In this document: positions 5,944 through 12,806 of the stretch, in pieces
Numbering within the stretch: the stretch's first letter is position 1
How the letters are laid out: each line of letters starts with the position of its first letter
Source of the DNA: an uncultured Megasphaera sp.
Lineage (GTDB): Bacteria > Bacillota > Negativicutes > Veillonellales > Megasphaeraceae
NCBI RefSeq assembly: GCF_958350005.1
Contig: NZ_CATWFF010000047.1
Location: 1 to 12,806, forward strand
Direction: 5' to 3'
DNA length: 12,806 nucleotides
Notes under the pieces: model-generated
Told to the model about the DNA's origin: nothing
The model's input: the letters and a program-made list of their open reading frames with translations, nothing else
Databases searched by the model: none
Program-made: the position numbers and the translations under genes

Positions 5944-7212
5944 ATGACAGATTTCCATCATTTTTTTCAGCATCTATTTCAGAGCCGGCAGAATAAACTC
6001 ATCGCCTTCGGCCTGGTCCTCCTTCTGGCCTGCGCTGCCTTGTACATGACGACCCATTCGGACAGCACGGCCCGCCTGAACGGGAAGGCTGTACTGCCGT
6101 CGGTTCAGACCTATCAGGTCCGGCGAAGTGATATGATGCGGACCATTGCCCTGTCCGGACAGACGGTACCGCTGGCGCAGGTCGACATATCCACCAAGTA
6201 TGGCGGCCCTATTCAGGCGGTCTATGTCAGCCTGGGCGATACGGTATCGCCAGGTCAGACGCTCCTCATACAGGACAAAACGGACGCCAGCCTGACCCTT
6301 CAGCAGGACCAGGCCGCCTTACAGCAGGCTGCTGCCGACACGAAGGCAGCACAGTCCCAGTTTGACTCAGATCTGCAGAAAGCCCAGGTAGACTACGCCA
6401 CGGCCAGGATGAACTACAACCGCTACGTCATTCTGAAAGACGAAGGCGCCGTATCGCAGAAAGAGCTGGACACAATGTACCAGGCCCTCATCGTCGCTCA
6501 GGCGGCCCTGCAGAACCTGCAGTCCCAGAACATCGGCGACACGCCGGCGTCCATTGCCAGCAAACAGGCCGCTCAGGATCGGGCAGCGTATACAGTGGCC
6601 AGCCTGAACCAGCAGCTCGACGACCTGACCCTGCAGGCGCCGCGGGCCGGCGTCATAACCTACCGCAATGCCGAAGCCGGGGCCATGGTGCCGGCCAACA
6701 CGAAGGTACTGACCATTACGGATACGAGCGGCATGTATGTGGACTGCACCGTATCAGAAACAGACGTGGCTGCCATGACACCAGGCACGCCTGTATCGGT
6801 ATCTATCGAATCCCTGGCCAACACGTACAGCGGAAAAATTACCTATGTCAGCCCGGCTATGGACCCATCAGCCAAGACCTACGTCGTCCGCATCACCCTG
6901 GACGCGCCCGATGCGTCCCTGCGCGGCGGCATGTATGCCACGTCGTCAGTAAGCGTTCTGCAGCGGCCCAATACGCTGTTTGTCCCGAAAGACGCCGTAC
7001 TGGAACAAAACGGCAAAAGCCAGGTCTATGTCATTGGCAGCGACAATTCCGTAACCATCTGCGACGTGAAAACAGGACTGCGCAATGACTCGTATATCGA
7101 AATTCTCGACGGTCTCCACGAAGGCGATACGATTGCCACGACCAATATGGCCCGTCTGAAAAACGGATCGGTCGTCACCATCGATACCAGTTCCAGTCAG
7201 CAGGAAAACTAG
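5944..7212 (+). CDS. RND efflux periplasmic adaptor subunit (membrane fusion protein)
   Basis: The adaptor joins the inner-membrane RND pump to an outer-membrane channel. The 422-residue protein has a cytoplasmic N-terminus, one membrane anchor (about 18-35), a first half of a lipoyl-like domain (85-111, GGPIQAVYVSLGDTVSPG), a helical hairpin rich in Ala and Gln (115-225), the second lipoyl half (228-258, APRAGVITYRNAEAGAMV), a beta-barrel (263-340) and a membrane-proximal domain (340-412). This order is that of AcrA/MexA/HlyD-like proteins. The anchor contains LLAC, but the long N-terminal lead makes an uncleaved anchor more likely than a lipoprotein. AGGAG sits 9 nt before the ATG. Its stop codon overlaps the ribosome site of the pump gene, so both are made together. 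Substrates cannot be read from the sequence. Confidence 0.93.
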   Translation: MTDFHHFFQHLFQSRQNKLIAFGLVLLLACAALYMTTHSDSTARLNGKAVLPSVQTYQVRRSDMMRTIALSGQTVPLAQVDISTKYGGPIQAVYVSLGDTVSPGQTLLIQDKTDASLTLQQDQAALQQAAADTKAAQSQFDSDLQKAQVDYATARMNYNRYVILKDEGAVSQKELDTMYQALIVAQAALQNLQSQNIGDTPASIASKQAAQDRAAYTVASLNQQLDDLTLQAPRAGVITYRNAEAGAMVPANTKVLTITDTSGMYVDCTVSETDVAAMTPGTPVSVSIESLANTYSGKITYVSPAMDPSAKTYVVRITLDAPDASLRGGMYATSSVSVLQRPNTLFVPKDAVLEQNGKSQVYVIGSDNSVTICDVKTGLRNDSYIEILDGLHEGDTIATTNMARLKNGSVVTIDTSSSQQEN

Positions 7213-7222
7213 GTGAAATCCC

Positions 7223-10200
7223 ATGAATATAACGAAACTTTCTATTGACCGTCCTATCGGCATCTGCATGGCCGTCGCCTTTTTCGTCGTCCTCGGCCTG
7301 TTCAGCTTTTATAAAATCGGTGTCGAACTGCTGCCGGCGCTGAACACGCCATACGTGACGGTAACTGTATCCTATCCCGGCGCCAATGCCGATTCAGTAG
7401 AACAGCAGGTCGTAAAGCCCGTAGAAGACGCCTTGTCGTCTGTATCCAATTTGCAGCATATTACGTCCCAGGCATCGTACGGCCGGGCCCGGGTGACGCT
7501 GCAGCTCGACTTTTCCGCCGATGCCGATGCAGCCGCCATTGACGCGACGAAAAAGATCAACGCCATTCGCGGCCAGCTGCCTGACGGCATTGACGAGCCT
7601 GTCGTCATCAAGCGCGACCTCAATGATACACCGGTCATGTACGTCGCCGTCCAGTCCGGCCAGCCCCTGGACACAATGTATTCCCGCACGGAAAACGACT
7701 TTCAGGACGTTATCCAGCAGGCCAACGGCGTATCGGAAATCGAGCTGAACGGCGGGCGGGACAAGGAAATTGCCATTGAAATCGATAAGGACAAGCTCCT
7801 TCTCTACGACCTGACGCTGACCCAGGTCGTCAATGCCCTGAAATCAGAAAACATCCTCATGCCGTCAGGCTCGGTCTATTCCAGCGCCACGACGACGGAT
7901 GTGCGCGTCAATGCCCAGTACGCCGATGAACAGGAAATCGCCCAGGTCCAGGTAACCAATGCAAAGGGAGCCAAAATTCCTCTGACAGCCATTGCTGATA
8001 TTAAGCGCCAGGACCAGCGAGTCACGCGCTATGCCCGTGTAAACGGTGATGACGCCGTGGTCATGGCCATTTACAAAAACAGCGACGCCAACGTCGTTTC
8101 CACAGTAGACAATATTAACAAAAAACTGGATGTCCTGCGCCGGGATAATCCGGATTACACCTTTACCGTTACGAACGAATCGGCTTCATACGTGCGCAAT
8201 GCTCTGCACAACACGCTGGAAGCCCTTATTGAAGGGCTCATCACGACGGGAACGGTGCTGTTCTTCTTCCTCCGCGGCTGGCGCTCGACCCTGGCCGTCA
8301 TGATTGCCATTCCGACGTCCCTCATTTCCACTTTTTTCGTCATGTACGCCGCAGGGTTCACCTTCAATATGATGTCCCTTATGGGCATGGCCCTGTGCGT
8401 CGGCATTCTCGTCGATGACTCCATTGTCGTGCTGGAAAACATTCACCGCCACCTCATGGCCGGCGAAGAACCGCGCAAGGCAGCGCTGAACGGACGAATG
8501 GAAATCGGCATGGCTGCCATTGCCATTACGCTGTGCGACGTCGTCGTCTTCCTGCCCATTGCCTTTATGAACGGCATGGTCGGGCAGTACTTCAAGCAGT
8601 TTGGCCTGACCATCGTCTTTGCCACCCTCTTTTCCATGTTCGTCTCCTTTACGCTGACGCCTATGCTGGCATCCCGTCTGTTCCGGCTGGGTCTGAAAAT
8701 TCCGGACAAGCCCATATGGCGCACCATGGATGCCATTGAAGATTGGGCCCGCAATCACTACAGCAGCCTGCTGACATGGAGCCTGGACCATGCCAGGAAG
8801 CTCCTTTTGCCGGTACTGCTCTGCTTCTGCCTGGCTGCGGCCCTCATCCCGACGGGCCTTGTCGGCTCGGAATACATGCCCCGCACAGATGAAGGGAGCT
8901 TTCACATCACCATCCAGCTGCCGACCAATGCCAGCCTGGACCGTACAGATGCAGCAACCCGGCAGATGGAAGACTACTTGAAAACGATCCCGGAAATTAC
9001 GTATTACACCGCCATGGTCGGCGGCCGCAGCCTGAATCAGGCTGATTTTCAGGTCACCCTGACAGACCGGCAGAACCGGTCCCGTACGATCTGGCAGATT
9101 ACCAACGACGTCCGTGCCTTTGCCAATGCGCACATTTTCGACGGCGACGTGCGCGTTCAGGAAACGCAGGCTTCCGTTGCCGGTACGACTGGCGGCTTTG
9201 GCGGCGGCTCCGGCAATCTGCGTCTGGAACTGCGCGGCAAGGATGCTGACGCCCTGCTGGCCAAGTCACGGGAAATTCAGGAAATGATGAAAACTGACAT
9301 TGCCGGCATTCAGGATGTCAACAGCTCCTATCAGGACGGCATGCCTGAATACCAGCTGGCCGTAGACCGGACAAAGCTCAAGCAGTACGGCACGTCTCTG
9401 GGTGATCTGACAGCGACCTTCTCCAACGCCATTAGCGGCCAGAAAGCCGGGGTTCTGGCTAATGACAAGAAAAACGACAGCAACGATACGGATATTTATG
9501 TCCGCCTGAAAGGGGCTGACAATTTCCGCATTTCTGATTTGGAAACGATTCCCCTGAACGCCAACGGCCACATCATTTACGTCTCTGATGTCGCCAAAGT
9601 GCAGGCCGGTACGGGGCCGGTCACGATCCGCCGGACCGATAAGGAACGGAGCATTACCCTCGGTGCCTCTCTCCATGGGCGCCCCCTGAACGACGTAATT
9701 CAGGAACTGACAGCGAAACTGAACGCCATGGACATGAAAGGCGTGACCTTCCGCTTTACCGGACAGGCTGACAACATGACGACGACTTTCCAGGAACTGG
9801 GCTCGGCCCTGATCATGTCGCTCATCCTCATTTACATGATTCTGGCCATTCTCTATGAATCAGTAAAGACGCCGTTTATCCGCATGTTTTCCCTGCCTCT
9901 GGGCCTGATTGGCTCGCTGTTTCTCCTCTTTCTGACCAACAATACAATCAATCTCTATTCCCTCATTGGCATACTGGTCATGGACGGCATTGTCGCCAAA
10001 AACGGTACGCTTCTCCTGGACTACACGCTGACGCTCATGCATGAACGGGGCATGGACCCCCGCAGTGCCGTCATCGCCGCCGGCCGGGCCCGGCTGCGCC
10101 CCATTTTCATGACTACCCTGACCATGGTCGTCGGCATGCTGCCGACAGCGCTGGCCATGACGGCCGGCTCGGAAACGCGGTCCAGCATGGCTGTCGTCGT

Positions 10201-10330
10201 CATTGGCGGTCTCCTGACATCGACAGTATTTACGCTGTTCGTCATTCCCATTATCTTCGTCTTTATGGAAAAACATCCCCTCCGTCTGCCTTTTTTCCGC
10301 CCAAAAGAAAGAGCTGAAAAGGCAAAATAA
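7223..10330 (+). CDS. RND-family multidrug efflux permease (AcrB/HAE1-like)
   Basis: The 1035-residue inner-membrane pump uses the proton gradient to expel compounds. It shows the two-fold RND plan: a helix at about 11-31, a large periplasmic loop (about 32-330), six helices, a helix at about 526-545, a second loop (about 546-860) and the last helices. The proton relay is intact: paired D398-D399 in GILVDDSIVVLENI of TM4 and K926 in GIVAKNGTLLLDY of TM10, equivalent to AcrB D407, D408 and K940. The N-terminal PIGICMAVAF, SYPGA (50-54) and the TM4 motif favour the drug-type (HAE) branch, not the metal-type (HME), although the substrate is unknown. A Gly-rich loop lies at 657-663. TM10 also carries an acidic residue, D921, five residues before K926. 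AGGTG precedes the ATG by 7 nt, and the gap after the adaptor is only 10 nt. No outer-membrane channel gene follows; a strong terminator does. Confidence 0.95.
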   Translation: MNITKLSIDRPIGICMAVAFFVVLGLFSFYKIGVELLPALNTPYVTVTVSYPGANADSVEQQVVKPVEDALSSVSNLQHITSQASYGRARVTLQLDFSADADAAAIDATKKINAIRGQLPDGIDEPVVIKRDLNDTPVMYVAVQSGQPLDTMYSRTENDFQDVIQQANGVSEIELNGGRDKEIAIEIDKDKLLLYDLTLTQVVNALKSENILMPSGSVYSSATTTDVRVNAQYADEQEIAQVQVTNAKGAKIPLTAIADIKRQDQRVTRYARVNGDDAVVMAIYKNSDANVVSTVDNINKKLDVLRRDNPDYTFTVTNESASYVRNALHNTLEALIEGLITTGTVLFFFLRGWRSTLAVMIAIPTSLISTFFVMYAAGFTFNMMSLMGMALCVGILVDDSIVVLENIHRHLMAGEEPRKAALNGRMEIGMAAIAITLCDVVVFLPIAFMNGMVGQYFKQFGLTIVFATLFSMFVSFTLTPMLASRLFRLGLKIPDKPIWRTMDAIEDWARNHYSSLLTWSLDHARKLLLPVLLCFCLAAALIPTGLVGSEYMPRTDEGSFHITIQLPTNASLDRTDAATRQMEDYLKTIPEITYYTAMVGGRSLNQADFQVTLTDRQNRSRTIWQITNDVRAFANAHIFDGDVRVQETQASVAGTTGGFGGGSGNLRLELRGKDADALLAKSREIQEMMKTDIAGIQDVNSSYQDGMPEYQLAVDRTKLKQYGTSLGDLTATFSNAISGQKAGVLANDKKNDSNDTDIYVRLKGADNFRISDLETIPLNANGHIIYVSDVAKVQAGTGPVTIRRTDKERSITLGASLHGRPLNDVIQELTAKLNAMDMKGVTFRFTGQADNMTTTFQELGSALIMSLILIYMILAILYESVKTPFIRMFSLPLGLIGSLFLLFLTNNTINLYSLIGILVMDGIVAKNGTLLLDYTLTLMHERGMDPRSAVIAAGRARLRPIFMTTLTMVVGMLPTALAMTAGSETRSSMAVVVIGGLLTSTVFTLFVIPIIFVFMEKHPLRLPFFRPKERAEKAK

Positions 10331-10360
10331 AAAAAATCCTGCGCCTGGGCAGGATTTTTT
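10331..10360 (+). terminator. Rho-independent terminator of the RND efflux operon
   Basis: Arms ATCCTGC (10336-10342) and GCAGGAT (10349-10355) with a 6-nt loop are followed by a T-run to 10360 and preceded by an A-run. It begins directly after the pump stop codon. The flanking A and T runs would let it work on both strands. Confidence 0.92.
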
Positions 10361-10389
10361 ATATACATCCTAGAAATATATATTACAAT
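10361..10389 (+). promoter_or_regulatory. Candidate promoter of the amidohydrolase gene
   Basis: The 69-nt spacer before the gene is highly AT-rich. TACAAT (10384-10389) matches the -10 consensus at 5/6, but the -35 position 17 nt upstream (10361-10366) matches poorly. The strong terminator just before makes a separate promoter likely, though its exact boxes are uncertain. Confidence 0.35.
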
Positions 10390-10429
10390 ATATACATGAA
10401 CAGTATGCTCAAAAGGAGGCATAAGGCTT

Positions 10430-11623
10430 ATGACTCACCCATTTACCCCTACATTTAATATTCACGAAGCCGTCCGAAAAACACTGCCCTATATGATGGA
10501 AATGCGTGAATATTTCCATGCCCATCCGGAACTGAGCGAAAAGGAATTCGATACGTGCAAGACCATTTTTCAGGAACTGTCCCTCATGGGCATTGAAGAT
10601 GTGAAAATCATTGCCGGCACAGGCGTGACCGGCCTGATTCGCGGCGAACTTCCCGGTCCGGTCATCTTGCTGCGCGCTGATATCGACGCCCTGCCGCTGA
10701 CGGAAAAATACGACTGCCCCTATGCGTCCCTCGTAGACGGCGTCATGCACGCCTGCGGCCACGACGGTCACGCTGCCAACCTGCTGGGCGTCGCCAAGAT
10801 TCTGAATAAACACCGGGACTGCCTGCGCGGCACCATCCGCCTGGCTTTTCAGCCGGCTGAAGAAGGAAACGGCGGTGCCGCCCGCATGATCGACGCCGGC
10901 ATTCTCAACACGCCGCCTGTAGAATACGCCCTGGGCCTGCACGTTGCCGGCTCTCTGCCGGCAGGCTATATTGGCATTCGCAAAGGGGAAATCTCGGCAT
11001 CGTGCGACGACTTTGTCATTACCCTCCACGGCACAGGCGGCCATGGATCGCAGCCGTCAGCCTGTGTCAGCCCGATCCAGATGGGCGTCGACATCATTCA
11101 GTCCCTGCAGAATTACGTTTACAACCGTCATGCCGACGGCGACGGCGTAGTTCTGACCTTTGGCCAGTTCCAGGCCGGCCACAGTCCCAACGTCATTCCC
11201 GATACGGCTGAGCTGAAAGGAACGCTCCGAACGTATGATGAAGAAAAGCGTCACGATATTCTGGCTAAAATGGCCCATATTCTGGACAACGTAACGTCCA
11301 CATACGGCGGTTCCTATGATCTGCGCACCGTACCGTTCTCACCGGTCTGCATCAATAATCCGACTGTAACCTCCCGGGTAGAAGCCATTCTGAAAGAGGA
11401 ATGTGCCGGAACGGTAAAGGTCGTCCCCATGGCCCGCGGCTCGGGATCGGAAGACTTTGCCTATTTCAGCGCTGCCGTCCCCAGCACATTCTACTACGTC
11501 GGCGTATACAAAGACGCACCCGTCGTCGGCCATTCGCCTGATTTCCACTGGGACAGCACGGCACTGAAGTACATGTGCGAAACCATGGTTACGTGTGTCT
11601 ACTATTTTAAAAGTTATCAGTAA
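10430..11623 (+). CDS. M20D-family metal-dependent amidohydrolase (HipO/IAA-amino acid hydrolase type)
   Basis: The 397-residue protein has no signal peptide and should be cytoplasmic. Members hydrolyse N-acyl (acetyl, benzoyl or similar) amino acids. Motifs in order are FHAHPELSEKE (29-39), LRADIDALPLTEKY (81-94), the metal motif MHACGHDGH (106-114) with ligands C109 and H111, QPAEEGNGGA (141-150) with catalytic E144 and ligand E145, H171 in GLHVAG, the dimerisation domain (about 185-300) with GGHGSQPS, then GSGSEDFAYF (337-346) and H368 in GHSPDFHWD. The cysteine ligand is typical of the M20D group. AAAGGAGG lies 10 nt before the ATG. Terminators lie before and after it, so it forms a single-gene unit. 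Exact substrate is unknown. Diaminopimelate-pathway deacetylases are relatives, but no lysine pathway gene is near to support that role. Confidence 0.92.
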   Translation: MTHPFTPTFNIHEAVRKTLPYMMEMREYFHAHPELSEKEFDTCKTIFQELSLMGIEDVKIIAGTGVTGLIRGELPGPVILLRADIDALPLTEKYDCPYASLVDGVMHACGHDGHAANLLGVAKILNKHRDCLRGTIRLAFQPAEEGNGGAARMIDAGILNTPPVEYALGLHVAGSLPAGYIGIRKGEISASCDDFVITLHGTGGHGSQPSACVSPIQMGVDIIQSLQNYVYNRHADGDGVVLTFGQFQAGHSPNVIPDTAELKGTLRTYDEEKRHDILAKMAHILDNVTSTYGGSYDLRTVPFSPVCINNPTVTSRVEAILKEECAGTVKVVPMARGSGSEDFAYFSAAVPSTFYYVGVYKDAPVVGHSPDFHWDSTALKYMCETMVTCVYYFKSYQ

Positions 11624-11628
11624 TTTCC

Positions 11629-11669
11629 AGGGTACGAAGAAACTCTTCTTTCTTCTGTACCCTCTTTTC
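11629..11669 (+). terminator. Rho-independent terminator of the amidohydrolase gene
   Basis: A long stem pairs AGGGTACGAAGAAA (11629-11642) with TTTCTTC (11649-11655) and GTACCCT (11657-11663), with one bulged T, and is followed by CTTTTC. It starts 5 nt after the stop codon. The T-run is interrupted, so termination may be incomplete. Confidence 0.8.
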
Positions 11670-11678
11670 ATTTTGCAG

Positions 11679-11684
11679 TATAAT
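11679..11684 (+). promoter_or_regulatory. Probable -10 box for the AEC permease gene
   Basis: A perfect TATAAT lies about 37 nt before the TTG start. The -35 position falls in the right arm of the preceding terminator and matches consensus poorly. TTGCAG (11673-11678) with TATATG 17 nt later is a weaker alternative. Confidence 0.45.
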
Positions 11685-11720
11685 AAAATTCTAATTATAT
11701 GATGAAAAGAGGTTGATTCT

Positions 11721-12695
11721 TTGGTATTCTGGTTTATTATTGAACACACGATGCTGCCCATTTTCTGTCTCGTCCTTCTCGGCTTTTTCGTGGACAGGCA
11801 TTTTCACCTGGACATAAAAACGCTGTCCAAATTCATGTTTTATGCCGTCATTCCCAGTTTTATCTTTACCAACGTATATACGACGGAGTTTCCTGCTGCC
11901 AGTACAGGCATCATTGCAGCCCTGGCCATTTTCATGGTTCTGTCCTTTCTTATTGCCTGTGCCGTCGGCAAATGGCGCCACTACGACGAAGGCATGATGC
12001 AGTCCTGCCGCAATGCCCTCATGTTCAACAATACGGGCAATCTGGGCGTAGCCCTGATCATCCTGGTATTTTCTCACGACCCCTTTGTCGTAAACGGCCA
12101 GACGCCCTATCTGGCAGAAGCCATGGTCGTCCAGATCATCATCTTTATTCTGCAGAGCATTTCCCTAAACACGCTTGGTCTGTATCAGGCTGGCCGCGGA
12201 CGCCTGTCAGCCCGGGATACGCTGAAAGTCATGATGCAAATGCCGCTCATCTATTTTCTTCTCGCCGCCTTGGGAGCCCGCATGACCGGCTTTGATGCCA
12301 AGGATTTCTTTCTCTGGCCCATTATGGAAATGGCCGGTCACGCCATCCTGCCCCTGGCCATGTTCAGCATTGGCGCCCAGCTGTCGCAGACGAAAATCCA
12401 CTGGCTCGACAAGGACGTGTGGATCATCAGCATCCTGAAAATGACCGTCCTGCCCATGATTGGACTGCTCATGATTTACACAGCCAATGCCATCCTTCCC
12501 GGCACGTTTACAGCTGTAAGCGCAACAGTGTTTCTCATTTACTGCGCCATCCCTACAGCAGTCAATACGGCTCTCTTTGCCATTGAATTCGACAATAACG
12601 CCGACTATGCCACGCAGATCGTCATGAATACGACTGCCCTGTCGGCCCTGTCCCTGACGTTTTATATCTTCCTGGGACACCTCTTATTTGTCTGA
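11721..12695 (+). CDS. AEC-family (auxin efflux carrier-like) transporter
   Basis: This 324-residue protein is almost entirely hydrophobic, with about ten predicted membrane helices, as is usual for the AEC/Mem_trans family (about 300-330 residues). Family marks are the N-terminal PIFCLVLLGFFVDR segment, the first-half NNTGNLGVALI motif (103-113) in a broken helix, and the C-terminal IPTAVNTALFAIEFDNNADYA-like ending followed by a last helix. Bacterial members move small organic anions such as malate or malonate, or amino acid derivatives; the substrate here is not evident. The start is TTG at 11721, supported by AGAGG 8 nt upstream. The next ATG is codon 11 and lacks a ribosome site. It follows the amidohydrolase gene in the same direction, 97 nt away across a terminator, so a shared role is possible but unproven. 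Confidence 0.9.
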   Translation: MVFWFIIEHTMLPIFCLVLLGFFVDRHFHLDIKTLSKFMFYAVIPSFIFTNVYTTEFPAASTGIIAALAIFMVLSFLIACAVGKWRHYDEGMMQSCRNALMFNNTGNLGVALIILVFSHDPFVVNGQTPYLAEAMVVQIIIFILQSISLNTLGLYQAGRGRLSARDTLKVMMQMPLIYFLLAALGARMTGFDAKDFFLWPIMEMAGHAILPLAMFSIGAQLSQTKIHWLDKDVWIISILKMTVLPMIGLLMIYTANAILPGTFTAVSATVFLIYCAIPTAVNTALFAIEFDNNADYATQIVMNTTALSALSLTFYIFLGHLLFV

Positions 12696-12696
12696 T

Positions 12697-12769
12697 TCTT
12701 CCTAACAGAAAAGTTAAGGATTTATAATATATGGCTTGTAAAAATAATAGAATTATTACTTTTTTCAAA
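12697..12769 (+). terminator. Weak hairpins after the AEC gene, possible terminator region
   Basis: TCCTAAC and GTTAAGGA (about 12699-12719) can pair with one bulged base, followed by TTTATAATAT. Further on AATAAT (12743-12748) pairs with ATTATT (12752-12757) before ACTTTTTTC. Neither has a strong GC stem, so efficient termination is doubtful. Confidence 0.3.
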
Positions 12770-12777
12770 AAAAGATA

Positions 12778-12806
12778 TTGACATTTACTGCCTCTCTCCG
12801 TATAAT
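12778..12806 (+). promoter_or_regulatory. Perfect consensus sigma-70 promoter at the right edge
   Basis: TTGACA (12778-12783), a 17-nt spacer and TATAAT (12801-12806) match consensus at all twelve positions with ideal spacing. A and T tracts at 12760-12773 precede it and could act as an UP element. The transcribed gene lies outside the window. Confidence 0.92.

Noticed and set aside
5944..6069. Possible lipobox (LLAC) in the RND adaptor N-terminus
   Set aside because: The second position does not fit the usual lipobox, and about 17 residues with several polar ones precede the helix, so an uncleaved anchor is more likely.
8186..9133. Open frame of 315 codons on the minus strand inside the RND pump gene
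   Set aside because: It is antisense to a pump with an intact conserved sequence. The product is a low-complexity His/Gln/Gly-rich shadow without a plausible start site.
1..12806. Mobile elements, CRISPR arrays, tRNA or rRNA genes, phage genes
   Set aside because: No transposase or integrase product, no regularly spaced repeat array and no cloverleaf or rRNA sequence was seen in either strand.

Overview
The window looks like chromosomal core DNA from a diderm Firmicute, most likely a Negativicute of the Megasphaera/Veillonella type. The reasons are Firmicute-style strong Shine-Dalgarno sequences (AGGAGG), a glmU-prs-pth housekeeping cluster like that of Bacillus, and a complete RND permease with its periplasmic adaptor, which implies an outer membrane. 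The genus is an inference from style and content; no marker gene settles it. Genes are GC-rich and the spacers are strongly AT-rich.

The layout is divergent around a spacer at 5739-5943. Everything to the left is on the minus strand and everything to the right is on the plus strand. Leftwards, reading outward, come a ClC-type chloride/proton antiporter with a C-terminal TrkA_C-like domain, a secreted peptidoglycan-binding plus 3D-domain protein with its own strong promoter and terminator, and the glmU-prs-pth operon. That operon supplies UDP-GlcNAc (cell wall and LPS precursor), PRPP (nucleotides, His, Trp, NAD) and peptidyl-tRNA recycling, and ends in an excellent intrinsic terminator at 104-150.

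Rightwards come a two-gene RND efflux operon (adaptor plus 1035-residue inner-membrane pump, no outer-membrane channel gene beside them), a strong terminator, an M20D-family amidohydrolase with its own terminator, and an AEC-family permease read from a TTG start. The window stops exactly at the end of a perfect TTGACA-17-TATAAT promoter (12778-12806), which points to a strongly expressed transcription unit, possibly a stable RNA operon, just beyond the edge.

All eight genes appear intact and belong to known families. I see no mobile element, CRISPR array, tRNA, rRNA or phage gene. I did not find a convincing undescribed multi-gene system. The more interesting signals are regulatory: 11-bp-phased TGT half-sites upstream of the cell-wall gene that resemble WalR/VicR boxes, inverted repeats at the start regions of the two divergent transporter operons, and the consensus promoter at the right edge.
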